Assembly: GCF_000443165.1 (NCBI RefSeq)
Contig: NZ_ATJV01000048.1
Location: 1 to 64,000, forward strand
Direction: 5' to 3'
Length of the DNA: 64,000 bases
From: Thauera terpenica 58Eu
GTDB taxonomy: Bacteria; Pseudomonadota; Gammaproteobacteria; Burkholderiales; Rhodocyclaceae
Shown here: positions 43,526 to 53,472 of the stretch, in pieces
How the letters are laid out: every line of letters begins with the position of its first letter
How positions within the stretch are numbered: position 1 is the first letter of the stretch
The notes under the pieces: generated by a model
Databases searched by the model: none
The model's input: the letters and a program-made list of their open reading frames with translations, nothing else
What the model was told of the DNA's origin: nothing
Translations under genes and position numbers: made by a program

Positions 43526-43780
43526 TCAGCCCCCTGTAACCGGCGGAAAGAATGCAACCTCGTCGCCCGCCTGCACCGCGCCATCGGCCCCAACCATGTG
43601 CTGATTGACGGCCGCACGCACATTGCGGCCTTCGGCCAGCGCGGCCCACGCCTCGCCGCGTGCGGCAAGATGGGCGCGCAAGGCCCCGACCGTGGCCACG
43701 CCCTGCGGCAACCCGAGCTCTTCGCTCGCCCGACCCAGCGCTTCACGCAGGCTGGCAAAATAAAGTAGCTTCACACTCAT
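43526..43780 (-). CDS. moaD: Molybdopterin synthase sulfur-carrier subunit MoaD
   Basis: 84 residues from the ATG at 43780. Beta-grasp ubiquitin-like protein ending in Gly-Gly, the site of thiocarboxylate formation. 'V-K-L-L-Y-F-A-S-L-R-E' and 'G-D-E-V-A-F-F-P-P-V-T-G-G' are diagnostic. Placed between moeA and moaE in one run. Confidence 0.95.
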   Translation of the reverse strand: MSVKLLYFASLREALGRASEELGLPQGVATVGALRAHLAARGEAWAALAEGRNVRAAVNQHMVGADGAVQAGDEVAFFPPVTGG

Positions 43781-43808
43781 CACTGATCACCCTTTTCCAT
43801 CACCCAGT

Positions 43809-45014
43809 TCAATGCAGCAGACCGCCGTAAGGCAGGAAGCGCAGCATCTCGCCCCGTTTCACCGTTGTTCCTGCCGGGATGTCCACCAGACCGTTTGCCC
43901 ACACTGTCGAATTAAGTGCCGCCGAGCCCTGATTGGCGAAGAGTTCGATCCCCCCGCTCGCGTTCATGCGTGCGCGCAGGAACTCGCGCCGCCGATCAGG
44001 CCGCGGCCAATCAAACTCGGCACGCAACATCATGGACTGCGCCGCCACCTCCGTACAAGCCTGGCTGGCGAGCACGAAGGGCCTCACCAGCAGCAGGAAG
44101 GTTACGAAACTGGACACCGGATTTCCCGGCAAGCCGATGAAGGCCGCGGCATGTACACGCCCATAGGCCAGCGGCTTGCCTGGCTTCATGGCGATCTTCC
44201 ACATGTCGAGGCGGCCTTCCGCCTCGACTGCCGGCTTGACATGATCTTCTTCGCCCACTGACACGCCGCCGCTGGTGAGGATGAGGTCATGCCCTTCGGC
44301 GGCACGACGCAACACCTCGCGAGTAAGATCGAGACGATCGGGCACGATGCCAAAGTCCTCGACTGCGCAGCCCAGATCCGCCAACAGCGCGCGCAGCAAG
44401 AAGCGATTGGAGTTGTAGATTGCGCCCGGTGGCAGCGGCTCGCCCGGCATCACCAGCTCATTGCCGGTGGAGAACACCGCCACCTTCAGGCGCCGATACA
44501 CCGGCAGCTGCGCGGCGCCCACCGAGGCAGCGAGCGCAAGCGCCTGGGGCGTAAGGCGCACGCCAGCTGGCAGCACCTCCTCGCCCACACCAATGTCCTG
44601 CCCCTTGCGGCGCACGGCCTCACCCAGCGTAGGCACAGTGTTTATGACGACATGATCGCCGTCGTGTTCGCACAGCTCCTGCATCACCACGGTGTCGGCC
44701 CCCGCCGGCAGTGGCGCGCCGGTGAAGATGCGAGCGGCCGTGCCGGGCAGCAGCGCGTGACCGACGCTGCCCGCAGGAATGCGCTGGCTCACTGCGAGAC
44801 GGGTGCCGGCAACGGGCACGTCGGCCGCACGCAGGGCGTAACCGTCCATCGCCGAGTTGTCCATCGTGGGCTGGCTGATCGTGGAGTGCAGCGCTGCCGC
44901 CAGCACTCGGCCACAGGCCAGCATGGTGTCCACCGACTCGACTTCGCGCACAGGACGAACGAAGCCGAGCAGCTTTTCATAGGCCTCGTCGAAGGAAAGC
45001 AGATTACCGTTCAT
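43809..45014 (-). CDS. moeA: Molybdopterin molybdotransferase MoeA
   Basis: 401 residues. 'D-N-S-A-M-D-G-Y-A-L', 'I-F-T-G-A-P-L-P-A-G-A-D-T-V-V', the MoCF domain 'S-T-G-N-E-L' and 'L-T-S-G-G-V-S-V-G-E-E-D', and 'L-P-G-N-P-V-S' are present. It inserts molybdate into adenylated molybdopterin. It overlaps the mobB stop by four bases. Confidence 0.96.
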   Translation of the reverse strand: MNGNLLSFDEAYEKLLGFVRPVREVESVDTMLACGRVLAAALHSTISQPTMDNSAMDGYALRAADVPVAGTRLAVSQRIPAGSVGHALLPGTAARIFTGAPLPAGADTVVMQELCEHDGDHVVINTVPTLGEAVRRKGQDIGVGEEVLPAGVRLTPQALALAASVGAAQLPVYRRLKVAVFSTGNELVMPGEPLPPGAIYNSNRFLLRALLADLGCAVEDFGIVPDRLDLTREVLRRAAEGHDLILTSGGVSVGEEDHVKPAVEAEGRLDMWKIAMKPGKPLAYGRVHAAAFIGLPGNPVSSFVTFLLLVRPFVLASQACTEVAAQSMMLRAEFDWPRPDRRREFLRARMNASGGIELFANQGSAALNSTVWANGLVDIPAGTTVKRGEMLRFLPYGGLLH

Positions 45015-45520
45015 CGGGCATCCAGATAATCGAGAATGAATTCAGCGATGCGTGCCGGCTCGTTGATCGGCAGCACGGGCAGTGGGCAGTCAGGCGCCAG
45101 CTCTTCAGCGCCAACGTCGCTCGCGACCGCCACCACATGTGGACTTTCCGGCCACAGCGGCGGCTTGCCGTGTGACGGACGGTGGATCTCGAGCTTGGGA
45201 ACGGCGGCCGCCTTGTAGCCCTCGATGAGAACGAGGTCACAGGGCTCGAGCAGCAGCAGCTGCTCGTCCAGCGTGGGCTCGGGTGCGCCGCGCAGCTCAT
45301 GCATCAGCACCCAGCGATCGCTGGACAGCATCAATACCTGAGTGGCACCGGCCTCACGATGACGCCATGAATCCTTGCCTGGCTTGTCGAGATCGAAGCC
45401 ATGGTGAGCATGCTTGATCACCGACACGCGCAGGCCGCGCGCGGTAAACTCGGGCAGCAATCGTTCGACAAGGGTCGTCTTCCCCGATCCGGACCAACCG
45501 GCAAAACCGAAAACTTTCAT
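45011..45520 (-). CDS. mobB: Molybdopterin-guanine dinucleotide biosynthesis protein MobB
   Basis: 169 residues from the ATG at 45520; the ORF extends to 45658, but M-K-V-F-G-F-A-G-W-S-G-S-G-K-T-T is the proper start with the Walker A at 8-15. 'K-H-A-H-H-G-F-D-L-D-K-P-G-K-D-S' and 'D-L-V-L-I-E-G-Y-K' are MobB marks. It binds GTP and assists MobA in MGD formation. First gene of mobB-moeA-moaD-moaE. Confidence 0.93.
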   Translation of the reverse strand: MKVFGFAGWSGSGKTTLVERLLPEFTARGLRVSVIKHAHHGFDLDKPGKDSWRHREAGATQVLMLSSDRWVLMHELRGAPEPTLDEQLLLLEPCDLVLIEGYKAAAVPKLEIHRPSHGKPPLWPESPHVVAVASDVGAEELAPDCPLPVLPINEPARIAEFILDYLDAR

Positions 45521-45764
45521 CGAGAGCAAACACCCACGGCTGCATTGGACAAGGGTGAAGGATACAACAGAGCCCCGCAGCCAGCGCAGTCCGCGGGCTG
45601 GCAGCAGCATGCGAAGGCAGCGCCTGGGCTGCGCAGCCTGCATGCAGCGCGCAAGCACCGAGCTTCCTTGACTTCCTGGCGCGGTCGATTAATATCCCGC
45701 AAACACCACTTTTGTTGCGTTAAAATGAGTGGCTCTCCAATGATCAAGGCAGACCAAACCAACC

Positions 45765-47363
45765 ATGCCCATTCGTGCTGAGTTTGATTTCATCGTTATC
45801 GGAGCGGGGTCTGCGGGCTGCGTGCTCGCCAACCGACTCTCGGCAGACCCGCACAACAAGGTATTGCTGCTGGAGGCCGGCGGCGCCGACAAGAGTCCCT
45901 TGATTCATATGCCTGCGGGCTTCCTGCCGATGATACGGGGGGGCATGTTCAGCTGGCATTACCAGACCGCGCCACAGAAGCACCTGAACAATCGTATCCT
46001 GAACGACGCGCGCGGCAAGGTGCTGGGCGGCAGCAGTTCGATCAATGGCATGTGTTACAGCCGTGGCGCACCGGAGATCTTCGATTTGTGGGCAAGCCTT
46101 GGAAACTCCGGCTGGTCTTATGCGGAGGTGCTGCCCTATTTCAAGCGCGCCGAGAACAACGAGCACGGTGAGACCGCGTTTCACGGCGGCGACGGCCCGC
46201 TGCCGGTGACTCAGGCCAGAATCACCAATCCCGCGCAGCAGGCCTGGCTGGACGCCGCACTGCAGGCGGGCTTTCCCTATAGCGACGACCACAATGGCGC
46301 CAAGCCCGAGGGTTTCGGCCCATCGGATCGCACCATCAAGGGCGGACGCCGGATCAGCACCGCCGTTGCCTATCTGAAGCCTGTCCGGCAGCGCCCAAAT
46401 CTGCGCATCGAAACCGGTGCGCACGTGACGAAGCTCCTGTTCGACGGCAAGCGCGTCATCGGTGTCGAATACCTGCAGGGTTCAGAGGCCCGACAAGCCC
46501 ATGCAAGGCGGGAGCTGATCTCCAGCGCGGGCACCTTCCAGTCGGCACAGCTGCTGATGCTGTCGGGTATCGGCGAGGCGGATCATCTGCGCTCGGTCGG
46601 GATCGAGCCCATCGTCGATCTGAAGGGCGTGGGCCAGAATCTTCACGATCATGTCGGCACCTCCGTGCAGATGAGCTGCCCCCTGCCGGTCACTGACTAC
46701 AAGCTTCTGAGCAGCAATTTCGTCAAGGCCAAGGCCGGCTTGCAGTATCTCCTCACCCGCGGTGGCCCCCTGGCTGGCAACAGCACCGATGCGGTGGCTT
46801 ACCTGCGCTCAGGCGCACCTAGCCATGACGAGCTCGATCTCAAGTTCTACCTGGTACCGATACTCACCGGCAATGGCGAAGTCGTGGAAGAGCATGGCGT
46901 CACCAATCTGGTCATTCTGACGCGACCGGAAAGTCGCGGGCAGCTGCGCTTGCGCTCCGCCAACCCGATGGACAAACCCATCATCGACGCCAATTACCTG
47001 GCCGAAGAGCGCGACCGTGATGTGCTCAGGCGCGGCGTCAGAATTGCACGCGACATCTTTACCCAGTCGGCTTACGACCGCTACCGCGGACGCGAGTACC
47101 TGCCCGGGGCCCAGATCAGGAGCGACGCCGAGCTCGATGAGTATTTCCGCAACACCTGCAACGTGAACTACGAAGCGGTCGGCACCTGCAAGATGGGCAA
47201 GGACGAGCTTGCGGTGGTCAATGACAAGCTGCAGGTTCGCGGTGTCGAGGGACTGCGGGTCGTCGATGGGTCGGTCATGCCCCGCATCACCACCGGCGAT
47301 CCGAGTGCAACGATCATCATGATGGCCGAGAAGGCCGCTGATCTGCTGCTGCAAGGCGCATGA
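45765..47363 (+). CDS. GMC-family FAD oxidoreductase with altered active site
   Basis: 532 residues. FAD-binding G-A-G-S-A-G-C (13-19), 'L-L-L-E-A-G-G', '[13 protein letters not shown]' (GMC signature 1) and '[17 protein letters not shown]' (signature 2) are intact. The catalytic pair is not: where choline dehydrogenase relatives have H-P-V-G-T-C, this has E470-A-V-G-T-C, and where they have N-T-N-A it has D-P-S514-A. So the usual His and Asn are Glu and Ser. No Shine-Dalgarno is obvious before the ATG. Substrate unknown. Confidence 0.88.
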   Translation: MPIRAEFDFIVIGAGSAGCVLANRLSADPHNKVLLLEAGGADKSPLIHMPAGFLPMIRGGMFSWHYQTAPQKHLNNRILNDARGKVLGGSSSINGMCYSRGAPEIFDLWASLGNSGWSYAEVLPYFKRAENNEHGETAFHGGDGPLPVTQARITNPAQQAWLDAALQAGFPYSDDHNGAKPEGFGPSDRTIKGGRRISTAVAYLKPVRQRPNLRIETGAHVTKLLFDGKRVIGVEYLQGSEARQAHARRELISSAGTFQSAQLLMLSGIGEADHLRSVGIEPIVDLKGVGQNLHDHVGTSVQMSCPLPVTDYKLLSSNFVKAKAGLQYLLTRGGPLAGNSTDAVAYLRSGAPSHDELDLKFYLVPILTGNGEVVEEHGVTNLVILTRPESRGQLRLRSANPMDKPIIDANYLAEERDRDVLRRGVRIARDIFTQSAYDRYRGREYLPGAQIRSDAELDEYFRNTCNVNYEAVGTCKMGKDELAVVNDKLQVRGVEGLRVVDGSVMPRITTGDPSATIIMMAEKAADLLLQGA

Positions 47364-47451
47364 GGCCCCAGCGCTGAGTGCGCGGCGCTACATGCATTCA
47401 GGTGGCGCCGCTCAAGCGCGGTGAAAACCGGATGAGCCGCGCTGCCTGTCA

Positions 47452-49413
47452 TCAATCCAGGCGGCGCGGCGGCGCCAGCGTGTGCAGGAAGGCGACCGCC
47501 TCCTCCTCCAGCCGGGTACGCCGCATCGGTGGCAGACTGCGCCACACCACCTTGCCATAAGATTTGTCGATCATGCGTGGGTCGCAAATGCACAATACGC
47601 CGCGGTCACGCTCGCTGCGGATGAGACGCCCTGCCCCCTGCTTCATGTTGATGACCGTGCGTGGCAACTGGTGGTGAATGAAGGGGCTGAGTCCCTGGCG
47701 CTGCATGTGCTCGACACGGGCGGCCAGCACCGGGTCGTCCGGTGAAGCGAACGGCAGCTTGTCGATAACCACCAGCGACAGCGCGTCACCCGGCACATCG
47801 ACCCCTTCCCAGAAGCTCTGGCTCGCCACCAGCACGGCATTGCCCAGGCGGCGAAAGCGCTCCAGCAGTTCGGTGCGTGAGCCCTCGCCCTGGAGTAATA
47901 CGGGCAGTTCGTCCTTGGCGTGCTGCAGCCCTTCGACGATGAGTTCGTGAATACGGCGCATGGCACGCAAGGAGGTGCACAGCACGAAGGCGCGACCACG
48001 CGCGGCACGAATCAAGGGCAAGGCCACGCCCGCGACGCGCTCGCTGTAGTTCGGCGCATTGGGGTCGGGCATGCCCGCCGGCGCGTAGAGCAAGGCCTGC
48101 TGGGCGTAATCGAAGGGGCTGCCCCAGACCGCGGTGAGCGGCGGCGGGTCCATCCATGCCAGACCGAGCTCACGGCAGTAGTGGCCAAAATCCGCCTTGC
48201 CCACTGCCAGCGTGGCCGAGGTGAACACCCAGGCGCGCGGCTGTGCCTCGAGCTGGCGCTTGAACACATCAGCAACGTGCAAGGGTGTGGCGTTGAGCGC
48301 CAGCGACTGGGCAAACACTTCCACCCAGAGAATCAGCTCCCTGGCTTCGGGCTTGCGCCAGCTCGCAAGCCGTTCAGCCATCTCCTCGCTGCGCCGCAGG
48401 CAGTTGGCCAGTCCCTCAGAGCGCTGCGCCTGGGTGTCGAGCACGGCCTGAAAGTCGGCGAGCGCCTTCTCCAGGGCCTCGACCTGCGCGTCGAAGTGCT
48501 CGCGCTCGGAGGCCTGCGCTGCCGACAGACGCGCGGACTCGTTGCCGAACACCAGGCGCAGATCGCGCGCAGCTTTCTCGAGGTTGCGCGTGTGGTCGAT
48601 CAGGGCGATGCAGTCACGCGCGCCGGACACGGTCTCCGAACGCGTATCACGCGCAAGCTCCAGCACCTGAGCGGTCGACACGCTGTCGCCGAAGAACAGG
48701 CTCGCGGTCTCGGGCAGCTGATGGGCCTCATCGAAGATCACCGCATTGCAGGCCGGCAGCAGCTCGCCCATGCCTTCGTCGCGCAGCATCACGTCGGCGA
48801 AGAACAGATGGTGGTTCACCACCACCACGTCCGCCTCCATCGCGTTGCGCCGCGCCTCCATGACGAAGCACTCTTCCTTGTTCGGGCACTCCTGGCCGAG
48901 GCAGTTGTCACGCGTCGACGTTGCCGCGACCCAGGCCATGGAGTCCTCGCGCACGTCGGCGCATTCAGCCTTGTCGCCGCTCTGGGTGAGCTGCGCGAAG
49001 CGCGCAATGGCGCGCAGATCGGCGGCGTCCTGCGGACTCTGAAAGCGGCCGTCACGGGCATTGCGCTCGAGGTGGTAGTGGCAGACGTAGTTCGCCCGCC
49101 CCTTGAGCAGGGCGATCGTCACCGGCACCTTGAGCGCGCCACGCACCGTGGGCAGGTCACGGTTGAAGAGCTGATCCTGCAACGTTTTGGTGCCGGTGGA
49201 GATGATGACCTTGCCGCCGGCCAGCAGCGCCGGTACCAGATACGCGAAGGTCTTGCCAGTGCCGGTGCCGGCCTCGGCGACCAGGACGCGATTGCCCTTG
49301 ATCGCCTCGGCGATTCTTTGTGCCATTTCGATCTGTTGCGGGCGCGCACGAAAACCCGCAATCGCGTTAGCGAGCGGGCCGTCTACAGCGAAGATGGGGG
49401 TGGGGTCGGACAT
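47452..49413 (-). CDS. yoaA: DinG/YoaA-type ATP-dependent DNA helicase
   Basis: 653 residues from the ATG at 49413 (M-S-D-P-T-P-I-F). XPD-like superfamily 2 helicase: Walker A A-G-T-G-T-G-K-T near 48-55, Fe-S cysteines in Y-V-C-H-Y and C-L-G-Q-E-C-P-N-K-E-E-C, D-E-A-H, and C-terminal 'Q-G-A-G-R-L-I-R-S'. Such helicases act in DNA repair and at R-loops or replication blocks. Length and cysteine pattern fit YoaA better than the longer DinG; the distinction is not certain. Confidence 0.9.
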   Translation of the reverse strand: MSDPTPIFAVDGPLANAIAGFRARPQQIEMAQRIAEAIKGNRVLVAEAGTGTGKTFAYLVPALLAGGKVIISTGTKTLQDQLFNRDLPTVRGALKVPVTIALLKGRANYVCHYHLERNARDGRFQSPQDAADLRAIARFAQLTQSGDKAECADVREDSMAWVAATSTRDNCLGQECPNKEECFVMEARRNAMEADVVVVNHHLFFADVMLRDEGMGELLPACNAVIFDEAHQLPETASLFFGDSVSTAQVLELARDTRSETVSGARDCIALIDHTRNLEKAARDLRLVFGNESARLSAAQASEREHFDAQVEALEKALADFQAVLDTQAQRSEGLANCLRRSEEMAERLASWRKPEARELILWVEVFAQSLALNATPLHVADVFKRQLEAQPRAWVFTSATLAVGKADFGHYCRELGLAWMDPPPLTAVWGSPFDYAQQALLYAPAGMPDPNAPNYSERVAGVALPLIRAARGRAFVLCTSLRAMRRIHELIVEGLQHAKDELPVLLQGEGSRTELLERFRRLGNAVLVASQSFWEGVDVPGDALSLVVIDKLPFASPDDPVLAARVEHMQRQGLSPFIHHQLPRTVINMKQGAGRLIRSERDRGVLCICDPRMIDKSYGKVVWRSLPPMRRTRLEEEAVAFLHTLAPPRRLD

Positions 49414-49538
49414 GCGGAGCGGCGTGCACCAGGCAAGGTGAGAGGATGCGCAATTGTACGTGCTCGCATGCAGTGCAGCATCGCAGGACTCATCCCTTCC
49501 AGTGCAGGCAAGCCGCGTGGCGCCCACTGGAGCTGCAA

Positions 49539-50651
49539 TCAGGCGACGCGGTGCGCCTCAGCCAGGTAGGGGCGCGTGCGCATCTCGATCAGGCGACTGA
49601 CGGTACGTACGAACTCATGCGCGTTCTGACCCTCGGTGTAGAGCTCATGGGCCGGCACTTCGGCGCTGACGATGAGCTTCACGCGGTGGTCGTAGAGCAC
49701 ATCGATCAGCCAGGTGAATCGCCGCGCCTCGGCGGCGTTGCCGGACAGCATCTTCGGCACATTCGACAGCACCAGGGTATGGTGTTCGCGTGCGATCTCG
49801 AGGTAGTCATTCTGTGAGCGTGCCCCCTTGCACAGGGTGGCAAAGTCGAACCAGATCACCCCCGGAGCCTTGCGCACCACCGCCAGGCTGCGCTCCAGAA
49901 TCTCCACCGTGCCGATTTCGCCTGGGCCGCCGGCGAGGCGCACGAAGTCCTCTTCCAGCTTGCGCTCGGCAGCAGCGTTGTGCGGCACCAGATAGATTTC
50001 GAGGGTCTCGAGGGTGCGCAAACGGTAATCGGTGCCGTCATCGACTTCGACAACGTCGAAGTTCTTCTTGATGAATTCGATCGTCGGCAGGAAGTTCACC
50101 CGCATCAGTCCGTTGGGGTATAGCCCGTCAGGTGGGTAGTTGGTGGTCATGACGAAGATCACGCCACGCGCGAACAAGGCTTCGAGCAGGCGCCCGAGAA
50201 TCATCGCGTCAGCAATGTCGGAGATGTGGAACTCGTCAAAACACAACAGGCGGGTTGCCGTGGCGATCCGATCGGCCACCTTTTGCAGCGGATCAGGCTC
50301 GTGATTGTGATCCTTCAGGTCGCTCTGCACTTCCTGCATGAAGGCATGGAAATGCACCCGACGTTTGCGCTGGTAAGGTACGACGTCAAAGAAGCAATCC
50401 ATCAGAAAGCTCTTGCCACGACCGACCCCGCCCCAGAAATACACGCTGCGCGGCAAGGCCGGGCGCGCGAACAGCTTGCGCAGCTTGGTGCGGCGGGCGG
50501 CCTTGAAGCCGACGAGTTCAGCGTACAGCCGCTGCAGACGAATGGCGGCGGCACGCTGTGCAGGGTCGGAGCTGAAGCCGCGAGCCTTGAGCTCGGCCTC
50601 GTAGGCGTCGAGCATGCCGTGCTCGGCCACGTTGAGGGTGCGATAGGGCAT
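49539..50651 (-). CDS. zapE: Cell division ATPase ZapE (AFG1 family)
   Basis: 370 residues; Met13 (50615) is a possible alternative start. Walker A G-G-V-G-R-G-K-S (74-81), Walker B 'L-L-C-F-D-E-F-H-I-S-D', and 'M-T-T-N-Y-P-P-D-G-L-Y-P-N-G-L' are typical. ZapE interacts with FtsZ in E. coli under low oxygen and heat. It lies downstream of the TCA gene cluster, after the terminator at 50690. Confidence 0.93.
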   Translation of the reverse strand: MPYRTLNVAEHGMLDAYEAELKARGFSSDPAQRAAAIRLQRLYAELVGFKAARRTKLRKLFARPALPRSVYFWGGVGRGKSFLMDCFFDVVPYQRKRRVHFHAFMQEVQSDLKDHNHEPDPLQKVADRIATATRLLCFDEFHISDIADAMILGRLLEALFARGVIFVMTTNYPPDGLYPNGLMRVNFLPTIEFIKKNFDVVEVDDGTDYRLRTLETLEIYLVPHNAAAERKLEEDFVRLAGGPGEIGTVEILERSLAVVRKAPGVIWFDFATLCKGARSQNDYLEIAREHHTLVLSNVPKMLSGNAAEARRFTWLIDVLYDHRVKLIVSAEVPAHELYTEGQNAHEFVRTVSRLIEMRTRPYLAEAHRVA

Positions 50652-50689
50652 GGGACGAAACGACTCGATTCAATGACTGAGGTGTTGAC

Positions 50690-50733
50690 AAAAAAAGGTG
50701 AGTGGAGAGGAGTTCCCTCCTCGCCCCTCACCC
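50690..50733 (-). terminator. Rho-independent terminator after lpdA
   Basis: On the minus strand, GGTGAG ... CTCACC with inner GAGGAG/CTCCTC pairing forms a long hairpin followed by T7 (plus-strand A tract 50690-50696). It ends the suc-lpd transcript and separates it from zapE. Confidence 0.85.
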
Positions 50734-50752
50734 CCTGCAAGCGGCGAACCGA

Positions 50753-52177
50753 TCAGAAGTGCAGCGCGCGCTTGTCGCAGGCCAGTGCCGCTTCGTGCAC
50801 CGCCTCCGACAGCGTCGGGTGGGCGTGGCAGATGCGCGCGAGGTCTTCGGAGCAGCCGGCAAACTCCATCGCCACGACGGCTTCGGAGATGAGCTCGGAC
50901 GCGTTTGCGCCAATGATATGCACGCCGAGGATGCGGTCGGTGTTCGCATCAGCCAGCATCTTCACGAAGCCGGTCGGATCACCCATGCCGAGCGCACGGC
51001 CGTTGGCCAAGAACGGGATCTTGCCAACCTTGTAGGTAACGCCAGCGGCCTTGAGCTGCTGCTCGGTCTTGCCCACCCAGGCAATCTCGGGGCTGGTGTA
51101 GATGACCCAGGGCACGGTGTCGAAGTTGCAATGACCGGACTGGCCCGCGATCATTTCGGCGACCATCACGCCCTCTTCCATCGCCTTGTGCGCGAGCATG
51201 GGCCCACGCACCACATCGCCCACCGCCCACACCCCGGGCAGATTGGTGCGGCAATGGTCGTCGACTTCGATCTGGCCACGCTCGGTGATCTTGAGTTCCA
51301 CCGCGTCGGCATTCAGACCTTCGGTGTTGGGCACGCGTCCGACCGACACCACCAGACGATCCGCTTCGAGCACCTGCTCTGCGCCATCCTTGTCCTTGTA
51401 GGCGATGCTCACGCCCTTCTTGCCGATCTTGACCTCACCGATCTCCACCCCGAGCTTGAGCTGCAGACCTTGCTTGGTGAAGACCTTGAGCGCCTCCTTG
51501 GCGACGTCCTGGTCGGCCGCGGCAAGAAAGTCGGGCATGGCTTCAAGCACCGTGACCTCGGCACCCAGACGGCGCCAGACCGAACCCATCTCCAGACCAA
51601 TGACACCGGCGCCGATCACTGCGAGTCGCTTTGGCACCGCTTCGAGTTCGAGCGCACCCACGTTGTCGCACACGATCTTGTTGTCGACCGGGACCCCGGG
51701 CAGGTGACGCGGCGAAGAGCCGGTGGCGATGATGACCTGCTTGGCGACAACCAGGGATTCACCCACATTGACATGCCAGCCCGCGTCACCCTTGCCGGCA
51801 AACGCGCCATGGCCATTGAGCATCGTGACCTTGTTCTTCTTGAACAAGCCCTTGATGCCGCCGGTGAGCTGATCGACGATGCCGGCCTTGCGCGCGATCA
51901 TTTTCGCTACGTCGATCTTCGGCGTGCCGACGTTGATGCCTTGCGCTTCAAAAGCATGCCCGGCTTCCTCGAACAGATGCGAGGTGTGCAGCAAGGCCTT
52001 GGACGGGATGCAGCCCACGTTCAGGCAGGTGCCGCCCAGGCGGGGCTCGCCCTTGGGGTCGGCATAAGGATTGGATTCACAGCAGGCCACCTTGAAGCCG
52101 AGCTGCGCCGCACGAATGGCTGCAACATAGCCACCAGGTCCGCCGCCGATGACGAGGACGTCAAATTCACTGGACAT
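50753..52177 (-). CDS. lpdA: Dihydrolipoamide dehydrogenase (E3)
   Basis: 474 residues. FAD loop [10 protein letters not shown] (10-19), redox disulfide [13 protein letters not shown] loop [10 protein letters not shown], and the C-terminal H-A-H-P-T-L-S-E catalytic His-Glu pair. E3 component of the 2-oxoglutarate dehydrogenase complex, oxidising dihydrolipoyl groups with NAD. Follows sucB after 83 bases. Confidence 0.97.
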   Translation of the reverse strand: MSSEFDVLVIGGGPGGYVAAIRAAQLGFKVACCESNPYADPKGEPRLGGTCLNVGCIPSKALLHTSHLFEEAGHAFEAQGINVGTPKIDVAKMIARKAGIVDQLTGGIKGLFKKNKVTMLNGHGAFAGKGDAGWHVNVGESLVVAKQVIIATGSSPRHLPGVPVDNKIVCDNVGALELEAVPKRLAVIGAGVIGLEMGSVWRRLGAEVTVLEAMPDFLAAADQDVAKEALKVFTKQGLQLKLGVEIGEVKIGKKGVSIAYKDKDGAEQVLEADRLVVSVGRVPNTEGLNADAVELKITERGQIEVDDHCRTNLPGVWAVGDVVRGPMLAHKAMEEGVMVAEMIAGQSGHCNFDTVPWVIYTSPEIAWVGKTEQQLKAAGVTYKVGKIPFLANGRALGMGDPTGFVKMLADANTDRILGVHIIGANASELISEAVVAMEFAGCSEDLARICHAHPTLSEAVHEAALACDKRALHF

Positions 52178-52260
52178 TCATCACTCCCTGAAGGAAAGCG
52201 GGGCAGCGCCACCGCGCCAGCACCACGGCTGACGCAGAGGCGTGCCCCGACATGTATCGA

Positions 52261-53448
52261 TCAAACGTCGAGAACGAGGCGCGCCGGATCTTCCAGCGCT
52301 TCCTTCATCGTCACCAGACCCAGCACCGCCTCGCGACCGTCGATGATGCGGTGGTCGTAGGACAGGGCGAGGTAGTTGATCGGGCGTACGACCACCTGAC
52401 CGTTCTCCACCACCGCCCTGTCCTTGGTGGCGTGGATGCCGAGGATGGCCGACTGCGGCGGGTTGATGATCGGCGTCGACATCATCGAGCCGAACACGCC
52501 GCCGTTGGAGATCGAGAAGGTGCCGCCCGAGAGATCGTCCATGGACAGCTTGCCGTCCTTGGCCTTCTGCCCGAACTCGGCGATCTTGAGTTCGATCTCG
52601 GCGATCGACATCGATTCGACGTTACGCAGGATGGGCACCACCAGGCCGCGCGGCGAACCCACCGCGATGCCGATGTCGATGTAGCCGTGATAGACGATGT
52701 CATTGCCATCGATCGAGGCGTTCAGGATCGGGAACTTCTTCAGCGCGGCGACTGCCGCCTTGACGAAGAAGCCCATGAAGCCCAGGCGCACGCCATGCGC
52801 TTTCTCGAACTTGTCGCCATACTGCTTGCGCAGGCCCATGACCGGCGCCATGTTCACTTCGTTGAACGTGGTCAGGATGGCATTTTCGTTCTTGGACTGC
52901 AGCAGGCGCTCGGCGATGCGGGCACGCAGACGCGTCATCGGCACCCGCTCCTCGGCACGGTCACCGACGGCGGAAATGACCGCCGGCGCGGCTGCAGCAG
53001 CCGCTTTGGGCTGAGCCGAAACGGCATCTTCCTTGGTCACCCTCCCGCCGCGGCCCGAACCCGCGACATCCGCTGCGGCGACGCCCTTCTCGTCGAGAAT
53101 CTTGCGCGCTGCCGGGCTGGCGACACCGGCGGCGGACGATGTGCGGGCTGCAGCGGCAGGCGCCGCAGCCTGTACAGCCGCCGCGGGGGCGTCGCTTGCA
53201 GCCGCCGTCGCCTCGGTATCGATCTGGGCGATCAGCTCACCCGAAGCGACGGTGTCGCCGCTGGCGCGAATGATCTTCACCAGCACACCGTCGGCGGGTG
53301 CAGGGGTCTCGAGCACGACCTTGTCGGTTTCGATATCGATCAGGTTCTCATCACGCGAAACCGCGTCGCCCTCCTTCTTGTGCCAGGCCCCCAAGGTCGC
53401 CTCAGAAACGGATTCGGAAAGCTGCGGTACTTTGACTTCGATCAGCAT
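52261..53448 (-). CDS. sucB: Dihydrolipoyl succinyltransferase (E2)
   Basis: 395 residues. One lipoyl domain with the lipoylated Lys in I-E-T-D-K-V-V-L-E (about residue 43), an Ala/Pro-rich linker, an E3-binding domain ([12 protein letters not shown]), a second linker and the catalytic domain ending [10 protein letters not shown]. It transfers the succinyl group to CoA in the 2-oxoglutarate dehydrogenase complex. Between sucA and lpdA. Confidence 0.97.
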   Translation of the reverse strand: MLIEVKVPQLSESVSEATLGAWHKKEGDAVSRDENLIDIETDKVVLETPAPADGVLVKIIRASGDTVASGELIAQIDTEATAAASDAPAAAVQAAAPAAAARTSSAAGVASPAARKILDEKGVAAADVAGSGRGGRVTKEDAVSAQPKAAAAAAPAVISAVGDRAEERVPMTRLRARIAERLLQSKNENAILTTFNEVNMAPVMGLRKQYGDKFEKAHGVRLGFMGFFVKAAVAALKKFPILNASIDGNDIVYHGYIDIGIAVGSPRGLVVPILRNVESMSIAEIELKIAEFGQKAKDGKLSMDDLSGGTFSISNGGVFGSMMSTPIINPPQSAILGIHATKDRAVVENGQVVVRPINYLALSYDHRIIDGREAVLGLVTMKEALEDPARLVLDV

Positions 53449-53472
53449 TGATTCATCTCCCTGGTTTTTCTA

